DNA of 64,000 bases from CBDCFV01 sp963664625 (GCA_963664625.1 OY761541.1:2604001-2668000); one strand, 5' to 3'; positions 25,664 through 33,790 are shown, counted from the first letter of the stretch. Translations and numbers: made by a program. The notes: generated by a model not told the origin, from the letters alone.

Positions 25664-26220
25664 CCATCCAAGTCGCCGGAACTGGTCTGATACGGTACGA
25701 TATAGACATGTTGAAGCAAGAAGATAAACCGCTTTATTGGGACAACCACGAGGGGTTTCGGCGGCTGCTGATAATCGGCAGTATCTCGCTGGTTATCGGT
25801 GTCTTTTTCGGCGACCAGATTGGGCTGTCTGATGGATTCACGTGGCTTCGAGGATGGTTCCCGATTTTCATGTGGGCTTCCGGGCTGGTTACCTTGGCTA
25901 TATGCTTCCTGGTCCATCCACGGCAGTATTCAATTTACCCGGACTACTTGGCGGTTGAGTGGTGGTATCCCCGCCGGAAGGTCGTCCCTTTCAATGAAAT
26001 AACCGAGCTCCAAGCTTGGACCAGCGTGGGCCGGCGGAAAATCATCGTGCTAAGCAAGGGTGAGGACTACGATTTCGGCTTCGACGCAATCGCGCCCCGG
26101 CGGGTAGAAGTATTTGCCCAACGGCTGGAAGAGTCGTTGAACCGCCACCGTTTCTATGCAGGCCGGGACCCCCTCCAGATTCGGCCGGAACGGTCGCGCC
26201 GGGACAAGGATAAGGGCTAG
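25660..26220 (+). CDS. Two-TM membrane protein with PH-like domain (cassette 1, third gene)
   Basis: The 186-residue product has two membrane helices (about 36-50 and 67-85). A soluble segment follows with a bacterial PH-like pattern: YSIYPDYLAVEWWYP, KVVPFNEITELQAW and FDAIAPRRVEVFAQRLEESL. The tail is highly basic (RRDKDKG). Function is unknown. The start could be the ATGA overlap at 25660, or ATG 25708, which would match better with MLKQEDKP. Either way it is adjacent to the PIN-like gene and a likely member of the same operon, and could anchor or release the effector at the membrane. Confidence 0.7.
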   Translation: MTIQVAGTGLIRYDIDMLKQEDKPLYWDNHEGFRRLLIIGSISLVIGVFFGDQIGLSDGFTWLRGWFPIFMWASGLVTLAICFLVHPRQYSIYPDYLAVEWWYPRRKVVPFNEITELQAWTSVGRRKIIVLSKGEDYDFGFDAIAPRRVEVFAQRLEESLNRHRFYAGRDPLQIRPERSRRDKDKG

Positions 26221-26485
26221 AAGTCCCAACCCCGGAACCGTGTGTGCACTCAATTAAGCCGTGTTGACATTTTGAAAAACCATACCGTCATTCCGGCCTT
26301 GAGCCGGAATCCAGTGCTCCAAATAAGAGTAACTGACCCGAAGTTAGATACGCTCAAACCCACTGGATTCCCGCTTTCGCAGGAATGACGGGAAATGTCA
26401 ACATAGCCTAGTGTGTGCGAGACGGGTAGGAAAGGCAATACTGGCTAACGCTACCGGCTCAGATCGTTTAGCATCCTTCTCAGCC
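26221..26485. repeat. Repeat-filled gap
   Basis: The 265 bases between cassette 1 and trpB carry two copies of the GGATTCC/GGAATGACG repeat family: CCGTCATTCCGGCC/GCCGGAATCC at 26284-26311 and CTGGATTCCCGCTTTCGCAG with GGAATGACGGG at 26362-26394. No gene is supported; the 62-codon frame here is a repeat by-product. trpA, expected after trpB, is not present. Confidence 0.7.
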
Positions 26486-27694
26486 CTACACCTCAATCCC
26501 CGTGGCCCTGGCCACAATATCTATGTCCTTGTCCCCGCGGCCGCTGAGGCAGACCAAGATAGTCTGGTCCTGGGGGAGGGTTTGGGCTAGTCGGGCGGCG
26601 TGGTAGATGGCGTGGGATGGTTCGAGGGCGGGGATGATGCCCTCGGTGCGGCAGAGGAGGTGGAAGCCTTCGAGGGCCTGGGGGTCGGTGACGCCGGTGT
26701 AGGAGGCGCGGCCGGACTCTTTGAGGTAGCTGTGCTCGGGGCCGACGCCGGGGTAGTCCAATCCGGCGGAGATGCTGTGGGTCTCGTGGACCTGGCCGTG
26801 TTCGTCCTGCAGCAGGTAGGACTTGGAGCCGTGGAGCACGCCCGTGCGCCCGGCGGTCAGGGTGGCCGAGTGCCGGTCGGTCTCGACCCCCTCGCCAGCG
26901 GCCTCGATGCCCACCAGCTTGACGCCGTCGTCGCTGAGGAAGGCGTGGAACGCGCCGATGGCGTTGCTGCCCCCACCCACGCACGCCACCACGTAGTCGG
27001 GGAGATGCCCGGCTGTATCGAGTATCTGCTGGCGGGCTTCCACCCCGATGACGCGCTGGAAGTCGCGCACCAGCATGGGGTAGGGATGAGGGCCGACGAC
27101 GCTGCCGATGAGGTAGTGGGTGGTCTCGACGTTGGTTACCCAGTCGCGGATGGCCTCGTTAATGGCGTCTTTGAGGGTGCGGGTGCCGGACTCGACAGGG
27201 ATGACCTCGGCCTCCAGCAGGCGCATCCGGAAGACATTCAGGGACTGGCGCTGGACGTCCTCGGCGCCCATGTAGACGATGCAGTCCAAGCCCAGCATGG
27301 CGCAGGCGGTGGCGGAGGCGACGCCGTGCTGGCCCGCACCGGTCTCGGCGATGATCCGCTGTTTGCCCATGCTTTGGGCCAAGAGGGCTTGGCCTAAGGC
27401 GTTGTTTATCTTGTGGGCGCCCGTGTGGGCCAAGTCTTCCCGCTTGAGATATATTTTCGCGCCGCCGCAGTGCCGGGTGAGGTTCTCGGCGAAGTAAAGG
27501 GGAGTGGGACGGCCAGCGTAGGTGTTGAGGAGGTGGCCCAGCCTGGCTTGAAAATCCGGATCTTCTTTAACGGCTGCATAGGCGGCCTCCAGTTCCTCCA
27601 AGGCGGCCATGAGCGTTTCGGGGACGAATTTTCCGCCGAAGTCGCCGAAGTGGCCCAGTTCGTCGGGAAGGGTGTCTATCGGGGTTATCGCCAT
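26486..27694 (-). CDS. trpB: Tryptophan synthase beta subunit
   Basis: TrpB joins indole to serine to make tryptophan using PLP. The product of about 402 residues has the PLP-binding Lys in HTGAHKINN (about 95), the AETGAGQHGVA motif, the GGGSNAIG phosphate-binding loop and SAGLDYPGVGPEH. It is a standard TrpB1. ATG 27694 follows AGGAGG by 10 bases; the frame extends further upstream through a miniature inverted repeat but is not coding. TrpA is not next to it, which is unusual because the two normally form a complex. Confidence 0.97.
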   Translation of the reverse strand: MAITPIDTLPDELGHFGDFGGKFVPETLMAALEELEAAYAAVKEDPDFQARLGHLLNTYAGRPTPLYFAENLTRHCGGAKIYLKREDLAHTGAHKINNALGQALLAQSMGKQRIIAETGAGQHGVASATACAMLGLDCIVYMGAEDVQRQSLNVFRMRLLEAEVIPVESGTRTLKDAINEAIRDWVTNVETTHYLIGSVVGPHPYPMLVRDFQRVIGVEARQQILDTAGHLPDYVVACVGGGSNAIGAFHAFLSDDGVKLVGIEAAGEGVETDRHSATLTAGRTGVLHGSKSYLLQDEHGQVHETHSISAGLDYPGVGPEHSYLKESGRASYTGVTDPQALEGFHLLCRTEGIIPALEPSHAIYHAARLAQTLPQDQTILVCLSGRGDKDIDIVARATGIEV

Positions 27695-27730
27695 GCGGTT
27701 TGCGCCTCCTTGTTTTGGTGGCTGGTGTTT

Positions 27731-27804
27731 GTCTGAATCTGGATTCTCGGGATTTGACGGGCGGATCTTGGGAATCCTGTAATCCAGTGAATCTTGATTC
27801 AGAC
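27731..27804. repeat. Miniature inverted repeat with GTCTGAA/TTCAGAC ends
   Basis: A 74-base element between trpF and trpB whose ends are GTCTGAATC and GATTCAGAC, with GGATT/AATCC half-sites inside. An element with the same ends lies at 51055-51141. It could be a nonautonomous mobile element or an mRNA hairpin. Confidence 0.7.
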
Positions 27805-27816
27805 GATTTCCTCTGG

Positions 27817-28470
27817 TCACCGGCTACGGGCGTTCTGGATGAAATCGCGGATTTTCTGGTGGTCTTTGACGCCGTTGGTTTCTACGCCGCTGGAGACGTC
27901 CACTCCCCAAGGGTGGGCTACCGCCACAGCGTCGGCCACGTTGTCTGGCGACAGGCCCCCGGCCAACAGGAAGGGATGGCCCTCTCGGGAAAGCTCTGCC
28001 GCAATGCTCCAGTCGAAGCTTTCCCCGGTGCCACCCTGGAGTCCTTCGACCAGCCGGTCCAAGGTAACCATGTGGGCCGCCTCGGAGTGGGTCAGAATCC
28101 TGTCCGACAATTCCTTGGTAGATGCCGGTGATGCTTGGCCTTGGGGGACGTGCAGCACCTTGATGACTTGGGCGTTGGTGTTGCGGCAGTAGTCCAAAGA
28201 TTCCGCACCGCATAGTTGGGCGGCGTCCAGGTTGCAGGCGTTGATGATATGGTTGACTTCTTCGAGGGACTGATCGGCAAACAGACCGACGACCTTGGGA
28301 GGGGTTTCCAGGGATCCCTTCAGTCCGGCCAGAATCTCTCGGGCGACTTCGAGTTCCAAGCGTCTGCGGCGTCCTGGAACGAAGACCAAGCCGATAAAGT
28401 CCGTCCCGGCCTGCGCGGCCACCACGGCGTCGTCAAGGGTGCGGATTCCGCAAATCTTGACTCGTGTCAT
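27817..28470 (-). CDS. trpF: Phosphoribosylanthranilate isomerase
   Basis: TrpF isomerises phosphoribosylanthranilate in tryptophan synthesis. The 217-residue TIM barrel has VKICGIRTLDDA at its start (catalytic Cys 7), GLVFVPGRRRR, and a late phosphate-binding loop LAGGLSPDNV with DVSSGVETNGVKD. The start codon overlaps the trpC stop in ATGA. Confidence 0.96.
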   Translation of the reverse strand: MTRVKICGIRTLDDAVVAAQAGTDFIGLVFVPGRRRRLELEVAREILAGLKGSLETPPKVVGLFADQSLEEVNHIINACNLDAAQLCGAESLDYCRNTNAQVIKVLHVPQGQASPASTKELSDRILTHSEAAHMVTLDRLVEGLQGGTGESFDWSIAAELSREGHPFLLAGGLSPDNVADAVAVAHPWGVDVSSGVETNGVKDHQKIRDFIQNARSR

Positions 28471-29318
28471 GCGCTTGCCCTCAAGGGATTCCCGCCTTCG
28501 CTGGAATGACGGGAGTGGACGAGTGTAGGGATGACGGCGTTGGATAACTCCCGGACCTTTTGTCCGACGTCGTCGGAGGTGACGATGGACTCGCCCACCA
28601 GGACGGCGTTGACGCCGTAAGCCGACAGGTCGCGCAGGTCGTCGGGGTTGTGAATGCCGCTTTCGCTGACCAGCACCTTGTCCTCGGGGACCAAAGAGGC
28701 CAAGTCGCGGGTAACCTGGAGGTCGGTGACGAAAGTTCTCAGGTCGCGGTTGTTGATGCCAATAATTTCGGCGCCGGCGTCCAGCGCCACGTGTACCTCA
28801 TCGGGTTCGTGCACCTCTACCAAGCAGTCCATGCTGAGGCTGCCCGCCAGTTGGAGGTATTCCTTGATCTGGGAAGGATTCAGGATGGCTACGATGAGCA
28901 GGATGGCGTCGGCCCCGGCAGCTCGGGCCTCGTGGACTTGGTAGGGGTCGAAGATGAAGTCCTTGCGGAGCACCGGGGCAGTGTTGCTTGCTCCGGCGGC
29001 TTTCACTTGGACGATGTGGTCCAGTTCGCCCTGGAACCTTGGGTCGGTGAGTATGGAGATGGCCGACGCGCCGTTGGCCGAATAGGTGCGGGCCAGGTCC
29101 ACGGGGTCGAAATCGGGCCGGAGCAGGCCGCGGGAAGGCGAGGCTTTCTTGACCTCTGCGATGAGCCGGACGCCCCCGGCTTTAAGGGCGCCGGACATGC
29201 TCAGGGCGGGCGGCTGGGACGCGATTTTGTCAGCCAGCGCCTCTATGGGTACAGCATACTTTTGTCGGGCCAGTTCTTCTGTCTTGGCGGCTACTATTTC
29301 GTCGAGGATGTTCGGCAT
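28467..29318 (-). CDS. trpC: Indole-3-glycerol phosphate synthase
   Basis: TrpC closes the pyrrole ring to form indole-3-glycerol phosphate. The 283-residue product starts MPNILDEIVAAKTEELA at ATG 29318. It has the catalytic Lys motif LIAEVKKASPSRG, VLRKDFIFDPYQVHEA, EIIGINNRDLRTF and VSESGI. The last ~16 residues (HSRHSSEGGNPLRASA) are not part of the family and are encoded in one of the dispersed GGATTCCCGCC repeats. Its stop overlaps trpF by ATGA. The frame is open far upstream inside trpD, which is not coding. Confidence 0.96.
   Translation of the reverse strand: MPNILDEIVAAKTEELARQKYAVPIEALADKIASQPPALSMSGALKAGGVRLIAEVKKASPSRGLLRPDFDPVDLARTYSANGASAISILTDPRFQGELDHIVQVKAAGASNTAPVLRKDFIFDPYQVHEARAAGADAILLIVAILNPSQIKEYLQLAGSLSMDCLVEVHEPDEVHVALDAGAEIIGINNRDLRTFVTDLQVTRDLASLVPEDKVLVSESGIHNPDDLRDLSAYGVNAVLVGESIVTSDDVGQKVRELSNAVIPTLVHSRHSSEGGNPLRASA
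28485..28512. repeat. GC hairpin repeat inside the trpC tail
   Basis: GGGATTCCCGCCTTCGCTGG followed by AATGACGGGA, the same family as the intergenic repeats, falls within the last codons of trpC. It seems to have been inserted in frame and extended the protein. Confidence 0.6.
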
Positions 29319-29328
29319 ATCAGCTTCT

Positions 29329-30357
29329 CTAGCTCCCATTCCGGCCCAAGCTCTGGGTAAGCTCAACGAACTTGTCCAGCTTATCCAATGCCGCGCCGCT
29401 GTCGATGATTTGCGCGGCCATTTCCACGCCCTCACGGATGGTCGAGACCAGGTCTCCCACCAGCAAAACGCCGGCGCTGTTGAGCAGGACCATGTCGCGC
29501 ACCGGCCCCGGTTCGCCCTGGAGGAGCCGGCGCATGGTGGCGGCGTTCTGCTCCCTGTCTCCACCGCGCACGGCCTCGACCGGCGTGAGGGGAAGGCCGG
29601 TATCGTCCACATGCAGGGTCCATTCCCTGACTTGGTCTCCTTGAAGTTCCCAAACGGAGGTGTCCCCGGATAGGGATATTTCGTCCAAGCCGCCGTGGCC
29701 GTGGACAATCATGGCGCGGTGGGAGCCAAGCAGCCGCAGCACCTCGGCCATGGTCGCGCCCAGCTCAGGGAAGGCCACGCCGATAAGCTGGACTTGGGCG
29801 CCGGCGGGATTGGTTAGCGGTCCCAGGATGTTGAACACGGTGCGTATGCCGATTTCCCGCCGGACGGGGCCCGCGTGGCGCATTGCGGGATGGAAGGCTT
29901 GGGCGAACATGTATCCGACGCCCACCTCGTTGATGCAACGGGCAACGACGTCGGGTGTAAGCTCGATGCTTGCGCCTAGGGCCTCAAGGATGTCGGCGCT
30001 GCCGCAGGAGCTTGAGGCGGCGCGGTTGCCGTGCTTGGCGACTTTCAGTCCGGCGCCCGCTGCGACAAAGGCGGTGGCGGTGGAGATGTTGAAGGAGTTG
30101 CTGCCGTCGCCGCCGGTGCCCACGGTATCCACTACCGTTCCGTCAACCTCCACTCTCAGGGCGAACTCGCGCATGACGGCGGCCATGCCGGCTATTTCCT
30201 GAGTGGTCTCCCCCTTAAGCCGTAGGGCTGTAAGGAAGGACCCCAGTTGGGCCGGGGTAGCTTCGCCTCCCATGATTTCACGCATCACAGCCGATGCGTC
30301 GGCCATGTCGAGGGAACCGCCGGAGACTACTTGGTCGATTGCTTCACGGATGTTCAA
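29329..30357 (-). CDS. trpD: Anthranilate phosphoribosyltransferase
   Basis: TrpD attaches phosphoribosyl pyrophosphate to anthranilate. The 342-residue product has the PRPP motif DTVGTGGDGSNSFNIST, the KHGNRAASSSCGSAD segment, and the anthranilate-binding HPAMRHAGPVRREIG. It starts at TTG 30357 behind an AGGAG site. It ends 10 bases before trpC. The upstream genes hicA and hicB interrupt the usual trpG-trpD adjacency. Confidence 0.96.
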   Translation of the reverse strand: MNIREAIDQVVSGGSLDMADASAVMREIMGGEATPAQLGSFLTALRLKGETTQEIAGMAAVMREFALRVEVDGTVVDTVGTGGDGSNSFNISTATAFVAAGAGLKVAKHGNRAASSSCGSADILEALGASIELTPDVVARCINEVGVGYMFAQAFHPAMRHAGPVRREIGIRTVFNILGPLTNPAGAQVQLIGVAFPELGATMAEVLRLLGSHRAMIVHGHGGLDEISLSGDTSVWELQGDQVREWTLHVDDTGLPLTPVEAVRGGDREQNAATMRRLLQGEPGPVRDMVLLNSAGVLLVGDLVSTIREGVEMAAQIIDSGAALDKLDKFVELTQSLGRNGS

Positions 30358-30418
30358 GGATGTTGCTCCTGGAAGATGGGCGTCAAATTCTGGTCGGATC
30401 GTTTCATATTCTCCGAAC

Positions 30419-30658
30419 TCAAGATTGTCTGACGGCTTGCAGAAATTCCTCTCTGGTGACGCCCAGTTGGGTACAGATAGCCCTTAATGTAGAAGACTTC
30501 AGGGTGCGATGATTTGGCATGACTAACGGAGTTTCGGTCCCGTCGCTGTTGTCTCTTGTCATGATTATATGTGCGCCCGTCCTGATAACCCGAAATCCAA
30601 GTATCTCAAAGGTCCTGATTGCTCTGGCTCTTGATAAATCTCTGGGAAATCTTGCCAT
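30419..30658 (-). CDS. hicA: HicA-type mRNA interferase toxin
   Basis: HicA toxins are small dsRBD-fold RNases that cleave mRNA. The 79-residue product has the typical pattern: FEILGFRVIRTGAHIIMT with catalytic His near 30, then LVMPNHRTLKSSTLRAICTQLGVTREEFL. The start ATG overlaps the hicB stop (TGATG), so antitoxin-first translation coupling is direct. The region is visibly more A+T-rich than the trp genes around it. Confidence 0.88.
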   Translation of the reverse strand: MARFPRDLSRARAIRTFEILGFRVIRTGAHIIMTRDNSDGTETPLVMPNHRTLKSSTLRAICTQLGVTREEFLQAVRQS

Positions 30659-30882
30659 CAAACTGGAATTTCGGCGTCAACCAAATAAGCTTCGAGCATA
30701 GAAGTATGTTCTTCCAATGAATCTTTCCCGAAGGTTGCTACGTATAAGCAAATTGCCGACTTCACGTCTTCTAAAACTTCTTGATAAGTATCACCTTGCC
30801 CCACGATGACGCCTTTCAGGCCTACCGGATAGGCAACGAATCCATCGTGGTGCTTTTCGACCAATACTTTCATACGTTTCAT
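30658..30882 (-). CDS. hicB: HicB-type antitoxin
   Basis: The 74-residue product has the HicB N-terminal RNase-H-like fold: VEKHHDGFVAYPVGLKGVIV then GDTYQEVLEDVKSAICLYV. It lacks a DNA-binding helix-turn-helix extension, so autoregulation may be weak. HicB blocks HicA by direct contact. The order hicB-hicA is less common than hicA-hicB. A second in-frame ATG lies three codons in. Confidence 0.85.
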   Translation of the reverse strand: MKRMKVLVEKHHDGFVAYPVGLKGVIVGQGDTYQEVLEDVKSAICLYVATFGKDSLEEHTSMLEAYLVDAEIPV

Positions 30883-30899
30883 GAAGTTCCACCGCTAAA

Positions 30900-31253
30900 T
30901 TAAAGTTTGCTAAGGTCGGCTAACCTTCGCATGACCTCCTCGTGGGGGATTCCTTCACCATTGTCGAGCTCTTCAAGCCCTATCTCGACTTTAAGAATCA
31001 CGTACAGCCAATCCACCGCTTCATCAATCGTCTCGTCGTGAGGCAGTCCACCGGGCAACCGCTGGAACGACTCGATCACTTGGGCTTTCTTGAGGGGGAA
31101 TGTGGCTCCGGGAGTGGCTTTCCGCCCATGTTTTGGGTGTTCCAAATTCAACGGAACCGTGTAGAGCTTGCTTAACCGGACGACGGCTTCGTCAAAGGTG
31201 AAGTGGTCCGGGAATCCCTGTATCAGGTTCAGGATATCTTCTTTGGCAGTCAT
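30900..31253 (-). CDS. Antitoxin-like small protein, no adjacent toxin
   Basis: This 117-residue protein has two copies of a helical pattern seen in antitoxins of RelE/ParE systems: PDHFTFDEAVVRL near the N-terminus, and ETIDEAVDWLYVILKVEIGL then HEEVMRRLADL at the C-terminus. No RelE/ParE toxin is adjacent; hicB lies next. It may be a remnant of a lost pair or a third gene of this addiction island. It sits in the trp operon between trpG and hicB. Confidence 0.55.
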   Translation of the reverse strand: MTAKEDILNLIQGFPDHFTFDEAVVRLSKLYTVPLNLEHPKHGRKATPGATFPLKKAQVIESFQRLPGGLPHDETIDEAVDWLYVILKVEIGLEELDNGEGIPHEEVMRRLADLSKL

Positions 31254-31284
31254 GTTGATGCCTCGGCGATTTCTTCTAACCGGA

Positions 31285-31875
31285 TTATTGTTGCATTGTA
31301 CTGTATTCTTCCACGCGGTTGAGGAAGTTTTGCAGCAGGTGTTTGCCGTCGGGGGTCATTATGGACTCCGGGTGGAACTGGACGGCTTCGACCGGGTATT
31401 CCTTGTGGCGCAGGCCCATGATGAGGCCATTGTCGGTCCAGGCGGTTACTTCCAGGCAGTCGGGAACGGTCTCGGGGTAGATGACGAGGGAGTGGTAGCG
31501 TATGGCCTCGAAGGGTTGGGGCAGGCCCGACAGGACTCCGGCGCCGTTGTGGTGGATCATGGATGTCTTGCCGTGGCGAATCTCGCCGGCCCGGTCAACC
31601 TTTGCGCCGTAGACGTGGCCGACGCACTGGTGGCCGAGGCAGACGCCCAAGGTGGGAAGTCTTGGACCAAAATGGCGGATGACGTCGTTGGAAATGCCTG
31701 CTTGTAGAGGTGTGGACGGGCCGGGGGAAATGACGATTCCCTGGGGCGCCAGGTCTTCTATTTCTTCTAGGGTTATCTTGTCGTTGCGGAAGGTCATGAC
31801 CTCCGCGCCGAGTTCAGACAGGTACTGGTAGAGGTTGTAGGTAAAGCTGTCGTAGTTGTCGATCATTACAAGCAT
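31285..31875 (-). CDS. trpG: Anthranilate synthase component II (glutamine amidotransferase)
   Basis: TrpG supplies ammonia from glutamine for anthranilate synthesis. The 196-residue class I amidotransferase has MLVMIDNYDSFTYNLYQYL, the oxyanion ISPGPSTP, the nucleophile Cys in LGVCLGHQ and the His-Glu pair in VQFHPESIMT. It would pair with TrpE just upstream. It is standard in length. Confidence 0.96.
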   Translation of the reverse strand: MLVMIDNYDSFTYNLYQYLSELGAEVMTFRNDKITLEEIEDLAPQGIVISPGPSTPLQAGISNDVIRHFGPRLPTLGVCLGHQCVGHVYGAKVDRAGEIRHGKTSMIHHNGAGVLSGLPQPFEAIRYHSLVIYPETVPDCLEVTAWTDNGLIMGLRHKEYPVEAVQFHPESIMTPDGKHLLQNFLNRVEEYSTMQQ

Positions 31876-31970
31876 TGGACTAACTCCTCTTGTAAGCGGA
31901 GAGTGGTTGACAGGCCTTCGACAGGCTCAGGGGGAACGGGAAGGCACGACTAACAACTCTCCACGTTGGG
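31876..31970. repeat. trpE-trpG spacer with dispersed repeat
   Basis: The spacer contains CCTTCGACAGGCTCAGGG with GGAACGGG (31914-31940), a repeat type found in many bacterial genomes. Outer GAGAGTGGTTG and CAACTCTCC arms flank it and can pair. No gene is present. Confidence 0.6.
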
Positions 31971-33425
31971 TCATTCCCGGCCCTCGGCGCGGTCGATGGC
32001 CCGCATCAGCGCGCCCGCCTTGTGTCGCGTCTCTTGGTACTCGTCTTCGACGACGCTGTCGGCGACGATGCCGCCCCCGGCCTGGACGTACATGACACCG
32101 TCCTTGTAGATGCCGGTGCGAAGCACCAGGGCGGTATCCATGTTGCCGGAGTAACTGAAGTAGCCCACCGCGCCGCCGTAGGGGCCGCGCTTTTCACCCT
32201 CTACCTCGGCGATGATTTCCATGGCGCGAATCTTGGGAGCACCGGAGACAGTGCCGGCCGGGAAGCAGGAGCGCAGGGCATCGTAGGGGGTCAGGTCTTT
32301 CCGCAGCCGACCCTCTACGTGGGAGACCAAGTGCATGACGTGGGAAAACCGCTCTACGTCCATTAACTGGGTGACGTGGACGGTGCCCGGGTCGCTGACC
32401 CGGCCGATGTCGTTGCGTCCAAGGTCAACCAGCATGATGTGTTCGGCCCGTTGCTTTTCGCTGCTCTTCAGCTCAGCCTCGTTGGCGTCATCCTCGCCCG
32501 GCGTCCGTCCCCGGGGGCGGGTGCCGGCGATGGGGTGGGTGGCGGCGATGCCGTTCTCGACCTTGACCACGGTCTCGATGGCCGCGCCGACAATCTGGAA
32601 CCCGTTAAGGTCCAGGTAGTACATGTAAGGCGATGGGTTCACGCTGCGTAGTGCGCGGTAGACCTGGAAGGGGTGGGCGTCGGTGCGGCGGGAGAAACGC
32701 TGGGAGTTGACGACCTGGATGATGTCACCAGCGTAGACGTACTCTATGCACTTTTCAATGGCTTCGGCGTAGCGTTCGGTGGTGAAGTTGGACTCTATGT
32801 GAGCTGAGCCGTTCGGGCCGAAGCTTCCGTCCTGCAATTCGGGCGGCAGGACCAGAGGCTGGGCCAGCCTGTCAACCATTTCGTCGATGCGGCGGGTGAC
32901 TTCGGCGTAGGCCTTTTCCACGTCGCCGTATAGATAGGCGTGGCTGACTACCTTGATGTCGTGGCGCAGGTGATCGAATATCATGATGCTCTCGCCGAAC
33001 ATGAAGACCGACTCGGGCAGCCCTTGCGGGTCGGCGGGCATAGGCGGCACCCTCGGCTCGAAGTAACGGATAGAGTCGTAGGCCAGGTAACCCACGGCCC
33101 CTCCGTGGAAGCCGGGCAGACCGTCGACCGGGACGTACCGGTACTGGCCCATCTCCTCCTCAACCGGCAGCAGCGGGTCTATCTCCCCCGCCTCTGAACC
33201 TGGACCGGTCTGGACCACCTTGTACGGTTCGGTCCCGATGAAGCTGTAGCGTCCCAGCCGCTCCCCGCCCTCCACACTCTCCAGCAGGTAGGAGTAAGGG
33301 CCGCGGGCTACCTTGAGGTAGGCCGAGACGGGGGTTTCCAAGTCGGCGTTGATGGACCGGTAGACCGGGACCAGGTTGCCTTGATCAGCCAGGGCTTTGA
33401 CCTGTTCGAGGGAGGGATAGTACAT
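31971..33425 (-). CDS. trpE: Anthranilate synthase component I
   Basis: TrpE makes anthranilate from chorismate and ammonia. The 484-residue product has the feedback-site motif YSYLLESVEGG, the chorismate-binding GTRPRGRTPGEDD segment, ERAEHIMLVDLGRND-type motif (KQRAEHIMLVDLGRND), and the ending YGGAVGYFSYSGNMD. The intact LLES motif suggests that tryptophan inhibits it. ATG 33425 follows a TGAGGAG site. A T-box leader sits immediately upstream and should link transcription to uncharged tRNA-Trp. Confidence 0.97.
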   Translation of the reverse strand: MYYPSLEQVKALADQGNLVPVYRSINADLETPVSAYLKVARGPYSYLLESVEGGERLGRYSFIGTEPYKVVQTGPGSEAGEIDPLLPVEEEMGQYRYVPVDGLPGFHGGAVGYLAYDSIRYFEPRVPPMPADPQGLPESVFMFGESIMIFDHLRHDIKVVSHAYLYGDVEKAYAEVTRRIDEMVDRLAQPLVLPPELQDGSFGPNGSAHIESNFTTERYAEAIEKCIEYVYAGDIIQVVNSQRFSRRTDAHPFQVYRALRSVNPSPYMYYLDLNGFQIVGAAIETVVKVENGIAATHPIAGTRPRGRTPGEDDANEAELKSSEKQRAEHIMLVDLGRNDIGRVSDPGTVHVTQLMDVERFSHVMHLVSHVEGRLRKDLTPYDALRSCFPAGTVSGAPKIRAMEIIAEVEGEKRGPYGGAVGYFSYSGNMDTALVLRTGIYKDGVMYVQAGGGIVADSVVEDEYQETRHKAGALMRAIDRAEGRE

Positions 33426-33780
33426 GGGGTTCTCCTCACAGGATTGCGATAGTCAAAATAAAAGACCCGCCCCAAGGGACGGGTCTAACTCGCGTTGCCA
33501 CCCTCATTTCCGGGTTGGCCCCAAGATGTAGACGGGCTTTGCCGGAATCTCAATCGGCGGGAGGGACCTTAGTCTACGTGGTCCCTGTGCCGGGGGCCTT
33601 TAACGGCGCCCAACCGTCGCAGCCTAGCACCGGGTCTACAAGTGTACCCGAATGATCGGCCTGCGGCTCCGGGGTCCATTCGTCTTTCTGCGCTTGGCGC
33701 CGGCTCCCACCTAACCCGGCTCTCTGGGCCACGCTGGAAGACTACTACTCCCCTTCACAGCCTTTGAAGCTATTCATTTT
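33426..33780 (-). promoter_or_regulatory. Tryptophan T-box riboswitch leader
   Basis: A complete T-box leader precedes trpE. Reading the minus strand, it has a stem I start (GAAGGGGAGTAGTAG), the CAGAGAGCCGGG...GGTGGGAGCCGG region, a specifier TGG (Trp) at complement 33676-33678 in GAATGGACC, the T-box AGGGTGGCAACGCGAG at 33489-33504, and a terminator stem GACCCGTCCC/GGGGCGGGTC with a U-rich tail (33455-33485). Uncharged tRNA-Trp should favour antitermination and turn the trp operon on. The element was assigned from these motifs; no folding was done. Confidence 0.93.
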
Positions 33781-33790
33781 TCACGTAATC

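Noticed and set aside
26250..26438. 62-codon minus-strand frame after trpB
   Set aside because: Lies fully in repeat sequence; it is not trpA and has no ribosome-binding site.
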